NCBI GenBank assembly: GCA_030407315.1
Contig: JALQPE010001746.1
Location: 62,001-126,000 of the forward strand
Length of the DNA stretch: 64,000 nucleotides
Direction of reading: 5' to 3'
DNA from: Asparagopsis taxiformis
Lineage: Eukaryota; Rhodophyta; Florideophyceae; Bonnemaisoniales; Bonnemaisoniaceae
A program made the translations under genes and the position numbers. Under the pieces are notes generated by a model that was given only the letters and a program-made list of their open reading frames with translations, had not been told where the DNA came from and searched no databases. Below are positions 1 to 11,726 of the stretch, piece by piece. The number at the start of each line of letters is the position of its first letter. Positions within the stretch are counted from its first letter, which is position 1.

Positions 1-160
1 CTTCCTTCTCTCACTCATACTCGATATGATACCGCGTTGTATGCCGCTCCTCTTTCCCGCCGGACCAGCACCATCTAACGCTGACAGTGCGTTATTCCAT
101 CGTCGTGCAGCATTCGCCATGGCGAGTTTGTTCCTTGCTGTCTGTCGCAGCTCAAAGTTC

Positions 161-168
161 TATAATAA
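161..168 (+). promoter_or_regulatory. Putative TATA box for the YRDGIST protein at 274
   Basis: TATAATAA lies 113 bp before the ATG at 274. Most other credible genes in the window have a TATA-like element 70-115 bp before the start, so the position fits. Sequence match only. Confidence 0.35.
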
Positions 169-273
169 CCCTTGCATCTTCCCGACTAGACCACCGCCTA
201 CCTCCTTCGTACCAACAAGCCCGCACACACAGAAGCACTCAACGTTACATCGACCTCGAATCGCACCATCGTC

Positions 274-699
274 ATGAAAATTTTCAACTTTCGTCGCAGT
301 CGATCCAACTCGTCCTCGAAGAAAAAGGACACCGTTGTGACCAACTATCGTGATGGAATTTCAACCTTCATGCTCCCGGATATCTTCGCTTCGGCCGCTC
401 CATTCGCGCCGTGCGATCTCCCAGCTTCGTCTTCCGTGTCGGCTAGTGATGCGTCGGACGAAGCACCGTCCATCGCTCAACTTGCGCAACAGAGACGGGC
501 AACTACAAAAGCTGTCGAGGATTTAACAAGCTCGGTTACCATTGCGGAACCAGCTGAAGATTGCTTGCAGACCTACGCAAAGGCCTGTGAAGGTCACGCA
601 CAATATTCAACGACTGTCGACTCTTCGCTCGGCTCACTCCTCAGCGATGCGAGTACAGAAAGTTTGCAAGCACATATCACCGCTATTTCGACGCGATGA
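274..699 (+). CDS. Small basic-N-terminus protein with YRDGISTFMLP motif (family member 1)
   Basis: An uninterrupted 141-aa frame. Residues 1-18 are basic and begin MKIFNFRRSRS; the motif YRDGISTFMLPDIF follows at about residues 25-38, and the remaining ~100 residues are Ser/Ala/Thr-rich and acidic, probably disordered. There is no signal peptide or membrane segment. The same architecture (MK-aromatic start, Arg/Lys/Ser patch, YRDGIST[FM]LP-x-IF) recurs at 1791-2174, 44382-44543 and 59280-59507, which is why I treat this as a real gene and chose this ATG. I do not recognise the family; the conserved core looks like a short linear binding motif rather than a folded domain (inference). It faces the second member, convergent, about 1.1 kb away. 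Confidence 0.75.
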   Translation: MKIFNFRRSRSNSSSKKKDTVVTNYRDGISTFMLPDIFASAAPFAPCDLPASSSVSASDASDEAPSIAQLAQQRRATTKAVEDLTSSVTIAEPAEDCLQTYAKACEGHAQYSTTVDSSLGSLLSDASTESLQAHITAISTR

Positions 700-1790
700 A
701 TGTTAGTTAGTTACTCTTAACTGTTACTCGACCTGATGTAAAATTTGTACAATACGCTTGCTCGCCGAGCTGTTTTTCGTCTTGAATTGTATCTTCCGTT
801 CACACGCTATATCGTTGCCGTGTTGCGCTCGCGTTCATTTGCAAATGTATGACCATCCTCATTCGATAGGAGGGTCGTTGGAGCAATTGTAATTTTTGTG
901 TTCACCATCGGTCGGTGACGCGGCCGTGCCATCTCAAGGCAGCAGCAAGGAATGGGAGTTGGAAAAACAGCGCAATTTCAGAGCGTTTTTGGTGTACAGA
1001 CCGTGGCCCAATTTAAAGCGATCCCTCCAACTTGGAGACGGGCCGTTCCACATCCAAAGTGGAGAACAATTCGTTCAACGGCAAGCTCCTCCTCTGCCAC
1101 TTTCAGTGACCATGGACATTATGATTCCCAATTCCCGCGCATCGTCCAACATCTCCGCCATTCTTCGCTGCCGCGCAAATAGTTACAACATCTGTAATGA
1201 CTATTACCTATGGCACATCAAACTCGCTTACAGAACGCCAAGATGGTATGAGACGGACAGAGCCAAAGGTCATCAATTTGTTATCGATATGCTCACATCG
1301 TTGGATGTGCGTGCACTTCACTTTTTCCTCAAATTCAACCTACACAACGTCACCCAGCAGTAGCACAGTGCGCTCTGTTGCCTCTCCCGTAGCACATTCA
1401 TGCGTGTCTTATGCGTTGCGTGCGCGCCGTTCCCCCACTCATTCGTCTGCCTGCAAATTATTTGCACCCGTGTGCGCGAGCGCGGAATGGGACAATGTCG
1501 AGTCAAACCTGCCAGCCTGCAATGCAGAGCATGACTGTAACCGAACATCGACAACAAGGTCTACCGGCAACCAGCTTGCAAATTCCTGTCCACAAACAAG
1601 GCCGGCTGATGAAAATGTATCGGTATGGTATTCATCGTACCAGGAGCAACAGCAGCGATAGTTTTTTGAACGATGGGGCTCAATGCGCACGCGGCACCAG
1701 TGGCAAATTCACTAACAAAAGCGATAATGTTGGGAGAGCGCAAATATGTTGTACAGTTTACAAAAAGCTAAAGTCACGATAATCGACCCG
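700..1790. other. Gap between two convergent YRDGIST genes, no supported gene
   Basis: Several overlapping open frames exist (for example 896-1363 and 1197-1661, plus strand) but they overlap each other, lack recognisable domains and show no family relatives in the window. I see no RNA gene or repeat here. Confidence 0.4.
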
Positions 1791-2174
1791 CTAAGTGATA
1801 CAAACCGATCTAAAATCCGAGCTAGCAGTATCAGTAACAAGCGAATCAATCGACATTCTCTTCACCTGCGTCTTGGCTGAATACGAGCATGCGGGCGGTA
1901 CACCTGCAAGTTGAATAGAAACAGTGCTTGTAGATTGTTCGCTCTCCTTGTCTGCAACACATTGCAGTGAGTTGACAGTATCGTCTTCAATCTCCTCGTA
2001 CGACGTCATAATTGGCGCCATTTCGAATATGGCCGGCAGCATGAACGTCGAGATTCCGTCGCGGTATCGGCGCGCGGGCAGGGATGCCTCCGATGTTGTT
2101 GTTGTTGTTGCGGTTGTGTTCGACCGGTTCCTGGAGCGTCGGCGGTTTCGGATAAGGCGAAGAAAGCATTTCAT
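1791..2174 (-). CDS. Small basic-N-terminus protein with YRDGISTFMLP motif (family member 2)
   Basis: A 127-aa frame starting MKCFLRLIRNRRRSRNRS, then a Thr-rich linker, then RRYRDGISTFMLPAIFE at about residues 35-51, then an acidic/Ser-Thr tail ending SVCIT. The motif matches member 1 (274-699) at YRDGISTFMLP and IF exactly. The N-terminus has eight Arg/Lys in 18 residues. A TATA-like element (TATATCAA on the minus strand, plus positions 2244-2251) lies ~70 bp upstream. No signal peptide. Function unknown; the tails of the members do not align well, so selection seems concentrated on the motif and basic patch (inference). Confidence 0.75.
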   Translation of the reverse strand: MKCFLRLIRNRRRSRNRSNTTATTTTTSEASLPARRYRDGISTFMLPAIFEMAPIMTSYEEIEDDTVNSLQCVADKESEQSTSTVSIQLAGVPPACSYSAKTQVKRMSIDSLVTDTASSDFRSVCIT

Positions 2175-3022
2175 GGTGGCGGTTGGGTGTCTGCGTGTGG
2201 ATTCTTGCGGATGGGAACGAGACTTGCCGCTTGGACTACATCATTGATATAGAGGTTTAGGATGTTCGATACAACGATGTTGCGATTCAAGGCAGCAAAA
2301 TGTTGAGTGAGAGGAGGAACTAACATAATATGTCTGTCGTAGAATCTAGACGCTGCACACTCCCTGATATCCGGTTTGGAAACGTTGAATATTGAATATA
2401 GTCCACGAGACGAGGGTCCGAAATGGAGAGCCCATGACGTGTGAAATAGAATGATCCAAGGTAGCAACGGCCGATATCAACGAGTTTGCAGTGTGCACAT
2501 TTGAATCCAACATCGACTCGTAGTGGTTTAATTCACATTGTATATGGATTGTTGTTGTGTGACACAAATTCCAACGTGACTACGTCTGCACCACGGTGTA
2601 ACAGTTAGTGAAGCTGTACACGCACTCAAAGATTTGAGTGGCGTATCTCAATGGTGACGATTTCATTGGTCGCACTACCCGCGCACGCGTTGTGTACAAG
2701 AACATTATGTTACCGCCTTCATTTTTTTTCATTATGGTATATTCCTAGACGGAGGACCGCCCGGTTGTGGGAGTCGACGCTTTGTTGTGAACATGAAAAC
2801 ATCTTACTTCGTGCACCCTCCGGCAACAAATTCGTAAGTGAAGCAAAGTGAGGAGTTCAACTGCAACACATCACATGCGTCCAATATTCAAACGGGCGTA
2901 GTGCTCAAGAGCGTAAACGACTTGAGCCCAAATCAGCACCTCAACCCACCTCTTCAATATTATTATCAAAACTACAACTGCCTACCCCGGGTCCCATAAA
3001 CATCACTAGCATACATAACCAA
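2175..3022. other. Intergenic, nothing supported
   Basis: Only short overlapping frames on both strands without recognisable domains. The left end contains the likely promoter of the 1791-2174 gene. Confidence 0.4.
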
Positions 3023-4082
3023 CTATACAGCTAATGCCCGTCTAGGACTCTTGAAATCATCATATGACACAATCGACTTGTTGCTATTCACACCCACAAT
3101 CTCCCCACCCTTGCCCTCGTTGTATGCTATTTTCTCCTGCTGTTTCCGTCTGGAAATAACGCAGACAATAAGTAACAAGACTATGATCCCAACCACGATT
3201 CCACCCGCCAAAACTCCTCCACTAACAAATCTCCTTACACTTCCCTCTGCAAACACAGCGTACGCACTTCTACTATCCACAAAGCGCACCTGTTGTTCGC
3301 GCAGCCACCCAGCATGTCGCGCCATTCGCACTGCGCGGGCGCCGTCATCGCCCTCACTCACCACTCCAATCAGCACCACATTCCCCATCTCGTCAAACTG
3401 CAGCACAGGTCCACCAACAAATTGCTCTCTGTAACACGCAAGTATAAAGGCACAACGTTAGCAAACTCCGAGCCATTCAAACTTGTTTCTTCAAATCTTC
3501 ACAAAATACATACCTGATCGCACAGCGCGCATCTTCATATCTTGCACACAGCTCCTGCTCAGACTTGAATTCCGGAAACCATTTTTCACATTTGCGCTGC
3601 GGCGCAACAGGCACATCGACTTGTCTGAACGAGCCATTTTCCAGCCCAATAACGCGTGCAAAGCTACCCTGTTCGGGTACATCATGGTTCACATTAACTC
3701 TCACCAAGCTAGCGTCAATCTTCTGTGCAAGTTTCACAGCGGCGATACCGGGGCCGTTGAGCGCGAGCTGGATAGGGACGACACGCCCATCCGACACAAA
3801 GGCCCCGTTACTGCGCGAAATGCTGCTCACCCCGACATGAACATGAGACATATTTGCGCATGGAGAGGCAGTCAACGCCCAGTCAGGAGCGACCATCACG
3901 CCGACGCACAGCTGATCCCGGCCGGTCAACACCACGGTGCTGTTCAGAACGTCAATAGTACTGGGGAGGTCACGCGTCGAAAATGGCGCCATGTGCGATG
4001 TGAGCACCTCCGGACAAGCGTTTGCGCGCGCAGGAGGCTGGAATGTGGTGAGCAGGAGCAGGAAGAGTGCGAACGGGGGCAT
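3023..4082 (-). CDS. Membrane-anchored trypsin-fold pseudoprotease (one intron)
   Basis: Two exons on the minus strand, 4082-3514 and 3428-3023, joined by an 85-bp GT-AG intron (3513-3429), giving 324 aa. Residues 1-20 are a signal peptide ending ARA. The body resembles an S1 (chymotrypsin/trypsin) domain: LCVGVMVAPDWALTASPC (about 58-75) aligns with the usual CxGxLIxxxWVLTAAHC block, PGIAAVKLA (111-119) with xDIALLKL, and FVGGPVL (193-199, formed across the splice junction) with GDSGGPL. The catalytic His is Pro74, the Asp position is Gly112 and the Ser position is Val194, so all three triad residues are missing. A single transmembrane helix (about 261-282, GGVLAGGIVVG then IIVLLLIVCVI) and a basic SRRKQQEK stop-transfer follow, leaving a ~40-residue cytoplasmic tail. 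Predicted type I surface protein; inactive as a protease, perhaps a binding protein (inference). Confidence 0.72.
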
Positions 4083-6339
4083 GGTGGATGCGTTGGTGAG
4101 TGGTGCGAGCGAGGGCGCTGTTGGGAGTGGGGGTTGTGGTTAACAAGTATGTTGCTGGATGGTTTCGGCGAGAAATGGGATTGATGCAGACGGTTTTGAC
4201 GTGTTGCATCGCGAATGGTAGATCTATGGCTTACGGCTGAGTTGCGTCGGTGGACAATTTGCAGCCGGACAGCATCGCATCGCGCGGTAGGATTGAATTG
4301 ACGAACGCCATATGGGAAACGGGGCGTGGTGGTGTTTGAGGGTGGAGTGACGGTAATCAGCCCACGTTGGTTTACCTGAGTGTAGATTGTTGTTGCGAGG
4401 CGGTCGAGCCGAACGTGGTCAATGCATGAATGGACAAATGTCAGGACCACGTCATCGTACGGTTTTAGATTGAATTCAAGTGGCCAATCGTGTTAGTACA
4501 AATCTCCTGAATGGACCAATTACAGTGTTTTCCTCACATTGACTCACCTTGGACGCCATATGTTTGTGCTTCTCGATTGTTTAACGCCAACCTATTCATC
4601 GAGAAACAGGTGGACTTACATGTGCTCATGAATGCCCTATCATGACCAATCTTTATAAGCACGCTCCGGAAGCAAGGCGTATTTTGTTGCGAGCAATTCA
4701 AACGATGTAACTGCTTCTCGGATTCCTAGTTGTGTAAATAGCCCAACTTTTTATATTCCTACCTGACCAATGATTGGTGTATTACTTCGTTCCTCGAAGT
4801 ATTCACTCACAGTGCGAATGTTTAGAGATGCAAACATTTTCGGAAACCATTCCAGCGCTTTGATATGTCTTTCATAGCAACTGCCGAGTTTATCTCCTTC
4901 CTAATCTGGGTGATTAACATTGATGTAAGCCCGTACGTAGAATCCGTTTTGATCACTTCACTACATTGCAGCTTACGATGGATAAATTCAACACATCAAC
5001 CCTTCAGAAACAACACAGGAATGATTTCGATAGTCCATAACATCTGAAATTCACGACACTTGTCTGATGGTAGAGCATACCACGTACGAATCAAAATAGT
5101 ACAGCGTACTAAATGCTGGAAACACGTTGTCTCCCGGAAACGCTTGGTAAGACTTCTATACGACTACACTCCAAGTCTTGGACGGAGTGCAAGCCCCTCA
5201 TTTTTGCCAATACTATTCCAACTTGCATCTTTGCGCGCAGTAAATTCTTCCGTCAATGCGAGTCGCCCATCACCGATTTTACAAAAAGCAGGTGTTCAAA
5301 CCAAAATGGGAGCCGCATAGTTCTCGAATGGTGGAGGGCTAAGAAACGATATGACATGTCTCTGCTTTTCACGCCCATGCAGCGCAAGAACGCTGTGCTT
5401 TCTGTCTGCTGTAATGTAGTATGTTGCCAATGTAAAATAACACAGCAGGTTGCTACGACCACTCTTGCAGCTGTATTCGTCATCGGAAATTATCATCTGT
5501 CTTGCGTGCTTGCGAGCACAGCATATTCCAATTTTACGAACACGCTCGTGACAAAAGACGTACTCATTGCGCGAGGTAATGAATAGATTATAACATATGA
5601 AATGCGCATCTCGTTTCACTCATCCGTGCCAGCAAACTGGAATAGTTCTTCCGGCAGAATATTGCGCTTTGAGAAGTCATCATCACTCAACGGTTCTCAT
5701 ACTGCATGAAACACTTGCTGATATCATCAGTCCTACTATTGCACGACTTCCATGCGCGATCTAGCACTTAGTTTTGTCTGTTTGATGAGATCGCATACCC
5801 TAAGGACAGGTTAATTCTTCGTAAGGGTTTCTCCGAGATAGATGACCATTCTAGCATTGTCCAGTGAGTACAATACGTTGGTGTATCCCAAATTGCTCTA
5901 CCATGGAGACGGAATATCGAAGCGCCCTTGGTTCTCAGACAGACGGGTCTCATATCCGTTCCGGCGGCACTTACAATTCTGCGCGATTCATGTGTAGATA
6001 GATTGCGTGACTTTCACCAGGATTGGCCTATATACAAAGATATTACGGTTCGAAACACCACATCAAAGCGTGCTCGGACGCAAACGTGAATCAAACGACA
6101 TCTGACATTTCTTCTGCTCAGAAATACTTCGGAAACATGTATCAAGGCTGACATGGATAACATGCCATGGAATTATTCTTAGAGATTCGCTGTCCTTTTC
6201 AACGCTAATGCCCGAGTGATGTACGAAATCGAACCCTAATCAATGGCGGAAGTAACGCTCGTGCAGATCGACACAAGCGAGCGTTTTTTCCAAAACAAAA
6301 CCCTCGTTGGTGGGGTACAGATCACAACAAGAAATAGAA
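4083..6339. other. Intergenic, ~2.3 kb without a supported gene
   Basis: The 5' part is antisense or promoter to the pseudoprotease gene. Open frames such as 5113-5586 (+) and 5296-5619 (-) overlap on opposite strands and show no domain, signal peptide or relatives in the window. Confidence 0.4.
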
Positions 6340-6346
6340 TATAAAG
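6340..6346 (+). promoter_or_regulatory. TATA box of the secreted INWD-family gene
   Basis: TATAAAG starts 83 bp before the ATG at 6423. The paralogous gene at 10503 has TATTTAAG at the matching distance (81 bp). Confidence 0.5.
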
Positions 6347-6422
6347 CCTCGATCATGCATGCTTTTCCAGCGTTATAAACTGGATCTGTGTCTCCAACAT
6401 TGCACAACAATCACGTCCTACC

Positions 6423-7309
6423 ATGAGAAGCTCTGTTATCCCCATCGTCGTTCTAGCTACCTTGGTGGCAGCCGTTGCCGCTCAGGGCAGAAGATGCCCA
6501 CGGTTCAGAACGCGAGTAATTAGACGAGCTTCCAATTCTGCGAGAGGCATCACGGCTAGAGTGAATATTTTCAGACAATTGCTTGGCGACCCCAACAACT
6601 TGAATGAGCCAGCGACATTTGAAACTGGTAGACGTGAGGTATGTCCGATAATCTTTCAGCGCGTTGTACGCCGCACAGGATTGCACGATTTCAACTGATA
6701 CTAATCCAAGCTTACCTTCATGTACATTAGGTCAACTGGGATGCACCGATTGTGCCTTTCAACATGCCCGGAGATTTCTTCAATACAATGGTCACTCGTG
6801 GGCTAGTTCTCGAGACTGAAGATGGAGAATTTGTGGTGTCAAATTCAGCGGATCCTGTAGACGACGCTTTTAACAGCATAATCCCGCAAGGGCTTGCAAA
6901 CCAATTCAAGAGATTCTCGCCAGATCGTCTCTTCAGTCCTTTGAACAACGTAAAATTCACAGCAACATTCCGTGGCTCCGGATCGATGAACAAGGCAGCT
7001 GTGAGTGGATTCGGCGCAGTATTCGTTGATGTTGACCAGTCTGGTATGACATATATGGATTACTTTGATTGCAACGGCTGCCTGATTAGGAGGGTATTTG
7101 TCCCACCGCGCAACAGGGGTCTTAGCTTTGCTGGACTTGTTGTCTTGAAAAATGGGGCCCTAGACCCTGTGATTTGCTCGGTTCGATTTGGACTTGGTAC
7201 CATTTCTCTTACTGGGTTCGCGGACACTTATCAGCCCAATACGTTTGCTGCCGATGTTGTTGTACTTGACGATTTCATATATGGTGAACCACAGCCGATA
7301 GGCATGTGA
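6423..7309 (+). CDS. Secreted protein of the RRE-INWDG / DDFIYGEP family, copy 1 (one intron)
   Basis: Exons 6423-6638 and 6731-7309 flank a 92-bp phase-0 GT-AG intron; the product is 264 aa. Residues 1-20 form a signal peptide ending VAAVAAQ. Exon 1 ends at RRE and exon 2 opens VNWDAPIVPFNMPGDFFN. Other conserved blocks are GFGAVFVDVD, FDCNGCLIRRVFVP, GLSFAGLV and, at the C-terminus, VVLDDFIYGEPQP. I recognise this block order (INWDG, DFFN, GFGAVFTDVD, LSFxG, MDDFIYGEP) from a family of predicted exported bacterial proteins of unknown function. Copy 2 lies 3.2 kb downstream with the intron at the identical site. Exact role unknown; extracellular or wall-associated by its signal peptide. AATAAA follows the stop by 29 bp. 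Confidence 0.85.
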
Positions 7310-7337
7310 TGGCGCACGGTTGCTGCAGATTGCGAGG

Positions 7338-7343
7338 AATAAA
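7338..7343 (+). promoter_or_regulatory. Polyadenylation signal AATAAA
   Basis: AATAAA 29 bp after the stop codon of the 6423-7309 gene; the paralog has one at 11413, 21 bp after its stop. Confidence 0.5.
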
Positions 7344-10300
7344 GACAGGAATGTTTCCTAGTTGGTTGAATGATGGCTCATATCGGTTAGTTGCATGCGG
7401 CTAAGGCGGTAGAAATTTGTGTTTTCTCACCTTGGGGGTGGTATCTTGAAATCAAACTTGGATGGGAGTCGTTTGCTTGGTGCGATTCGTTCAGTTGCCT
7501 AGCAAACCGTTGGGAAAAGCTTTTGAGTCAGCGCGGAGCGTCATGAATATGATGATTGTAACGCTGATGCCATCATTCTGGGGGATTCGAATTCACCCTG
7601 GGTCACAGAGACACAAAGTTGAGATCGAGAATTGGAACTTGGACATATTTCGTGTTCGACGAGGTGGCGTAGTGCAAACGTGAGCTTACCATTAAAATCA
7701 TGAGCATAACTGTAATGAAAGAAAGGACTAATTATATTTCCGGTAAACCAATACCGTAATCTGTGACAAAGAAAATAGATATTCGATCGCCCGCCTCAAT
7801 CCCATTCCAACGCCGCCCATACTTCCGCAGACGATTACACTCATTCGCACCAACATGCACCGGCTGAGTTGCACTTCCTTATGAAAGTGGAAAATGTGCG
7901 ATTTGCAAGTCATTTTCCAGAACCTTTCTCCACGCGCGTTCCACAAATGTCCGTTTGACGATGAAGAATAAATCGATTTATGGGTTATATTCGACAGGGC
8001 GATGCCGCACTTTGGTGCTTCATAACTTCTTTTCATCCAGGCCTTTCTTCTTCAGTCTCGTTGCATACTGGAAAAATTCATAAGAATGAAATATCTCATG
8101 AGGCCTGTTCTCGTAGAACTAACCACTATCATCATTCGGCCTACTAATCTCCACATGTTAGACCGTGCGCCGATTGGATTTCTCGAAGATACCGCCACGC
8201 CTCGTTCCACAGTGAACTGGAATATCGCGTGCCGATTTGTCGCGAGATTCGAATCCACATTCGCGCAATTTCAGGAACTGCAGCACATGACCCAAGGAGA
8301 CTCCTGAACCGCGACACGCAGATATCGCCTTTACGTCTATTGTCCTTCGCTGATGAATGGAGCCTCTTAGTAATCTGTCAATAATATTTTGAGGTATAAT
8401 TCTGATCAGACTGTGAGACATCGCCCATCGCCCATCTGTTTGGTCAACTATTCCGAATTGTATTATCCACACATGCATCTTTCCCGAAAACATGGTGTTG
8501 CCACCTTGAATCCTGGTCTAGTTCCGCCAGGGCAACATTATTCATTCACATGTCTCTTAAAATTCGTGTATTGCCAATTTTCAAATTGGACAAGATTATA
8601 GAATGTTGCTAATAGTCATACTCAACTACATATCCATGTCGAGAAGAGTTCACAGCCCATAACTTGACATCGAAATTCCAGGCCAGAGTACAACAAGCGG
8701 TTGTTCAACAGGCAGGAGTATTACAGATTTGGGTTAGGACTAGCCTTGGCGACGAGGACGTGAGTCGAAGCAGCCGACCAACCGAATGATATGACTCAAA
8801 ACTATGACCGTTCTCTCTTTCGGTTCGCGAAAAAGCCATCATCATTGCGACCCTCAATCCCGGCTGTTGGTACGATGGCAATGCAAATTAACCGGGCCAG
8901 CTAGGATTACACCTTTATAGTTGAACTCAGCGAGGTTAGTGGACAAGAGGTGCGCGGTTTACACAATGTTGTGATTAAATGCACATGATGAGAAATAGCG
9001 AGTCGCGCAATCGCACGATGTTGTTCTACAGCTGGTTATGTAAGTTTGACGCAACCATTACATTACCGTGACCGACAGAATCTCAAGTCGGCCGTTGGCG
9101 CAGTGCGAGATACAATTACGAGAATATCTGATACACAACCAACTAGAATGGCTTCTTCACGCCCCAGACACGTATAGACTGAAGCGTCCTACAGATGAAG
9201 TTATGTCTGCAGAAGGGGCCAAGGATTTTAAGTTGCTAAGTTTCGTGTTACACATATATACATCTTTTCAGCACATCGTAGTACAGTAAGAAATGAGCAA
9301 ATTAGTGTGTCAAGGACACATTCTTGAGAAGTTTACGAGGAGCTATGGGGGTATATGATCAACATGATGCTAGGCCGATTTCGATGCATAGATCTGCTGG
9401 AATCGTGCCATTACTAGTCACGTGTCACGCATCTATTTCATCGTGGTACCGCAAATTGTAGTATCGCGTTCCACGTACCTAAATATACCTTTCGGTATGC
9501 AGTGATTGTTTCAGAGTCAGTAACTAATTTCTATCTTTTCATATTCTGATGCTCATCATCAAGATACGCCACCGGTGATTTACGGTACGATACGTTCTCC
9601 AACTTACCGTAAAAAGCGGCGAACCGTTCGTGACAACATGCCTTGTTTGCACGTCTTATCCTTCTCTGGAAGCATCTTCAATCTACATATTACAATTTAA
9701 TAGGACCAATGAAATCACATGAATAGAAATTTGCTCGATACGAACTATCTAAGATCTTACAGTTACTCGCTTCGATATTCACATGATCGGAAGGAACAGG
9801 CAGAGCTTGAACTGGCAATTCCAGCTAATGTAAGCTTCTCCGTTACGAAAGCACAACTATACCAACGGTCCTGATCATTCCACGATTTGATAACTCGTCA
9901 CTGGAATACGCATACTGGATTGTTAATAGAGTTGGAAGATACCATGTTGTCCAAGTTTCCGGGAAACAGAAACTTCAGATTAACTGAGTGTCAGCTTCAT
10001 ATTGTCAATGTTATAGCTATCTAGAAAGAAGTTTGTCAAGTTAACTGATTACCAACGAAATGAAAATGTGACCCTTGATTATCTCGATCTCGTAATCCCA
10101 TGTACGACAAGGAGTAGAGAAAAATTATCATAAATATCATAGTCTCTCGCTATAACATCCCGAGTGGCCCATAATTGTCTTTTGCGTCCTCCATTCAAAC
10201 TGGGCTTTGCTGAATCGAGCTCCACTTTATTCATACGTACACAGCCTGCAGGTGCATGGGGTCTAAATGAAGGCCTGTGAGAGATGTAAAATATTCCCGC

Positions 10301-10421
10301 CTGACTATCGTTGGAATGCTGGCAGCTCCTCTCGTAAACAAGCGTACATTAATCTCAAATGAACAAGCTTTTTCTCAGTATTGTTTCTCCATCAAACAAT
10401 CAGATGGCAGGATAGAAATGG
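7344..10421. other. Intergenic, ~3.1 kb without a supported gene
   Basis: AT-rich sequence with only short, mutually overlapping frames (for example 7728-8036 and 8158-8493 on the minus strand). I see no domain, tandem repeat or transposon terminus. Confidence 0.4.
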
Positions 10422-10429
10422 TATTTAAG
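10422..10429 (+). promoter_or_regulatory. TATA-like box of INWDG gene copy 2
   Basis: TATTTAAG 81 bp before the ATG at 10503, matching the spacing in copy 1. Confidence 0.4.
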
Positions 10430-10502
10430 AGTCCCGAGAACTGTTTCGTGACAGCTGCTGTCTAAAGGCAAAGAAGTTCCACACCTTTGAGCCTGGAGCA
10501 AC

Positions 10503-11392
10503 ATGAATTTTCTCCGCGTCTTTTGCTTTGCTCTACTCTTGGTGGTCGCGTTTGCCCGCCGTGGTTGCAGGTCTCTTCGCGACCGCACTTTTACAGATAC
10601 TGCACGCACAGCGGCCGGCCTGTCTTCTGAGGTTCGATCATTCCAGAGAGTTCTGGGTGGGCCTGTAAATGGGATGACGCCAGGTCCTCTGCGGGGGGGC
10701 AGAAGAGAGGTATGTCGATATTTGTCCTAGTCACCAACATTTTCCTTGGATGCAACGGTTGCGGAAGCCTCGAATTCTAACTTTCTATGATGTAAATCCA
10801 TTCTGCTCTGACCATCTAGATCAACTGGGATGGAGCTCCAGTTCCGTTTGATTTGCCCGGAGACTTTTTCAACAGGGTATCCCCACGCGGTCTGATCATG
10901 AACACACGAGGAGAAGAATTCCGTGTTTCCAACCCGCCTGGCTTACCCAACGATGATCGTTTTGATTCCCTGATTCCGCGTAGAATCTCGACAATGTTCC
11001 GGACATTCTCCTCTCCTCGTCTTTTCTCTCCGTTCAGCTCCAACAGAATGACAGTATCTTTCCGAGTACCGGGTGGAACACGTCGGGCATCTACGAGTGG
11101 ATTCGGGGCTGTATTTGTCGATGTCGACGAACGAATGACGACGTACATGGACTTTTTCGGACGCGACAACTGTCTGATCCGCAGGGTGTATGTGCCACCG
11201 AGCAGCAGCGGTCTGAGCTTTGCCGGTCTTACTACTAGACGTGGCAGAAGGAGAGCTTCAGGAATCTATAGAGTCGAGATCAATCTTGGATCGGTTGGAC
11301 TGCAGGACTTCTCGAACCGGTTTAGAGGACGTTATATTGGTGATCTTGTTTTCATGGATGACTTCTTCTACGGAGAACCGCGAGGACTGTGA
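10503..11392 (+). CDS. Secreted protein of the RRE-INWDG / DDFIYGEP family, copy 2 (one intron)
   Basis: Exons 10503-10709 and 10820-11392 with a 110-bp phase-0 intron; 259 aa. Signal peptide at residues 1-18 (MNFLRVFCFALLLVVAFA). The junction reads RRE then INWDGAPVPFDLPGDFFN. Shared blocks with copy 1: GDFFN, PRGL, RLFSP, SGFGAVFVDVD, TYMDFF, CLIRRVYVPP, GLSFAGL and DDFFYGEP at the end. It is much richer in Arg than copy 1. The pair is a local tandem duplication with intron retained. The family is known to me mainly from bacterial predicted exported proteins; an intron-bearing eukaryotic copy pair implies an old acquisition or a wider distribution than I know (inference). Function unknown. 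Confidence 0.85.
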
Positions 11393-11412
11393 TCACATGC
11401 TACCGGGAAGCA

Positions 11413-11418
11413 AATAAA
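11413..11418 (+). promoter_or_regulatory. Polyadenylation signal AATAAA
   Basis: AATAAA shortly after the stop of the 10503-11392 gene. Confidence 0.45.
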
Positions 11419-11721
11419 TTTAGTTGATGTGGACACAGTTTTTGGTGAGTGTTAGTTTGCAAGAATGCTGAGGTGCTAGATAGACTAGAAAAAATAGTGG
11501 TCTCTGCGAAGGAAGTAGGGTTGGGATAAGGCCTGATTATAGCAATACACAAACTTTAGAGATTCGAAGTATGTTATCATAAGGCTTGGTAAGTCCGCGG
11601 GGATCGGGGAAACTTAAGAAACTTACAAAATTAATTAAATTGTTGACTACCCTTCCTGGAGGGTGTGAAGTTGTTCAATTCGCTTGCCTTCCGCTTTACT
11701 TTTGCTCATCTGTTTCTAGCT
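11419..11721. other. Intergenic up to the copia insertion
   Basis: Nothing recognisable; a short frame 11586-11771 runs into the LTR and is not a gene. Confidence 0.4.
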
Positions 11722-11726
11722 TAAAT
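11722..11726. repeat. Target-site duplication (left) of the copia element
   Basis: TAAAT immediately before the 5' LTR; the identical TAAAT follows the 3' LTR at 18347-18351. Confidence 0.9.

Noticed and set aside
1411..1782. MYRYGIHRT, superficially like YRDGIST
   Set aside because: Only Y-R-x-G-I matches; flanking residues and architecture do not.
3483..4184. 233-codon plus-strand frame
   Set aside because: Antisense to the pseudoprotease exon 1, which has a signal peptide, intron and recognisable fold.
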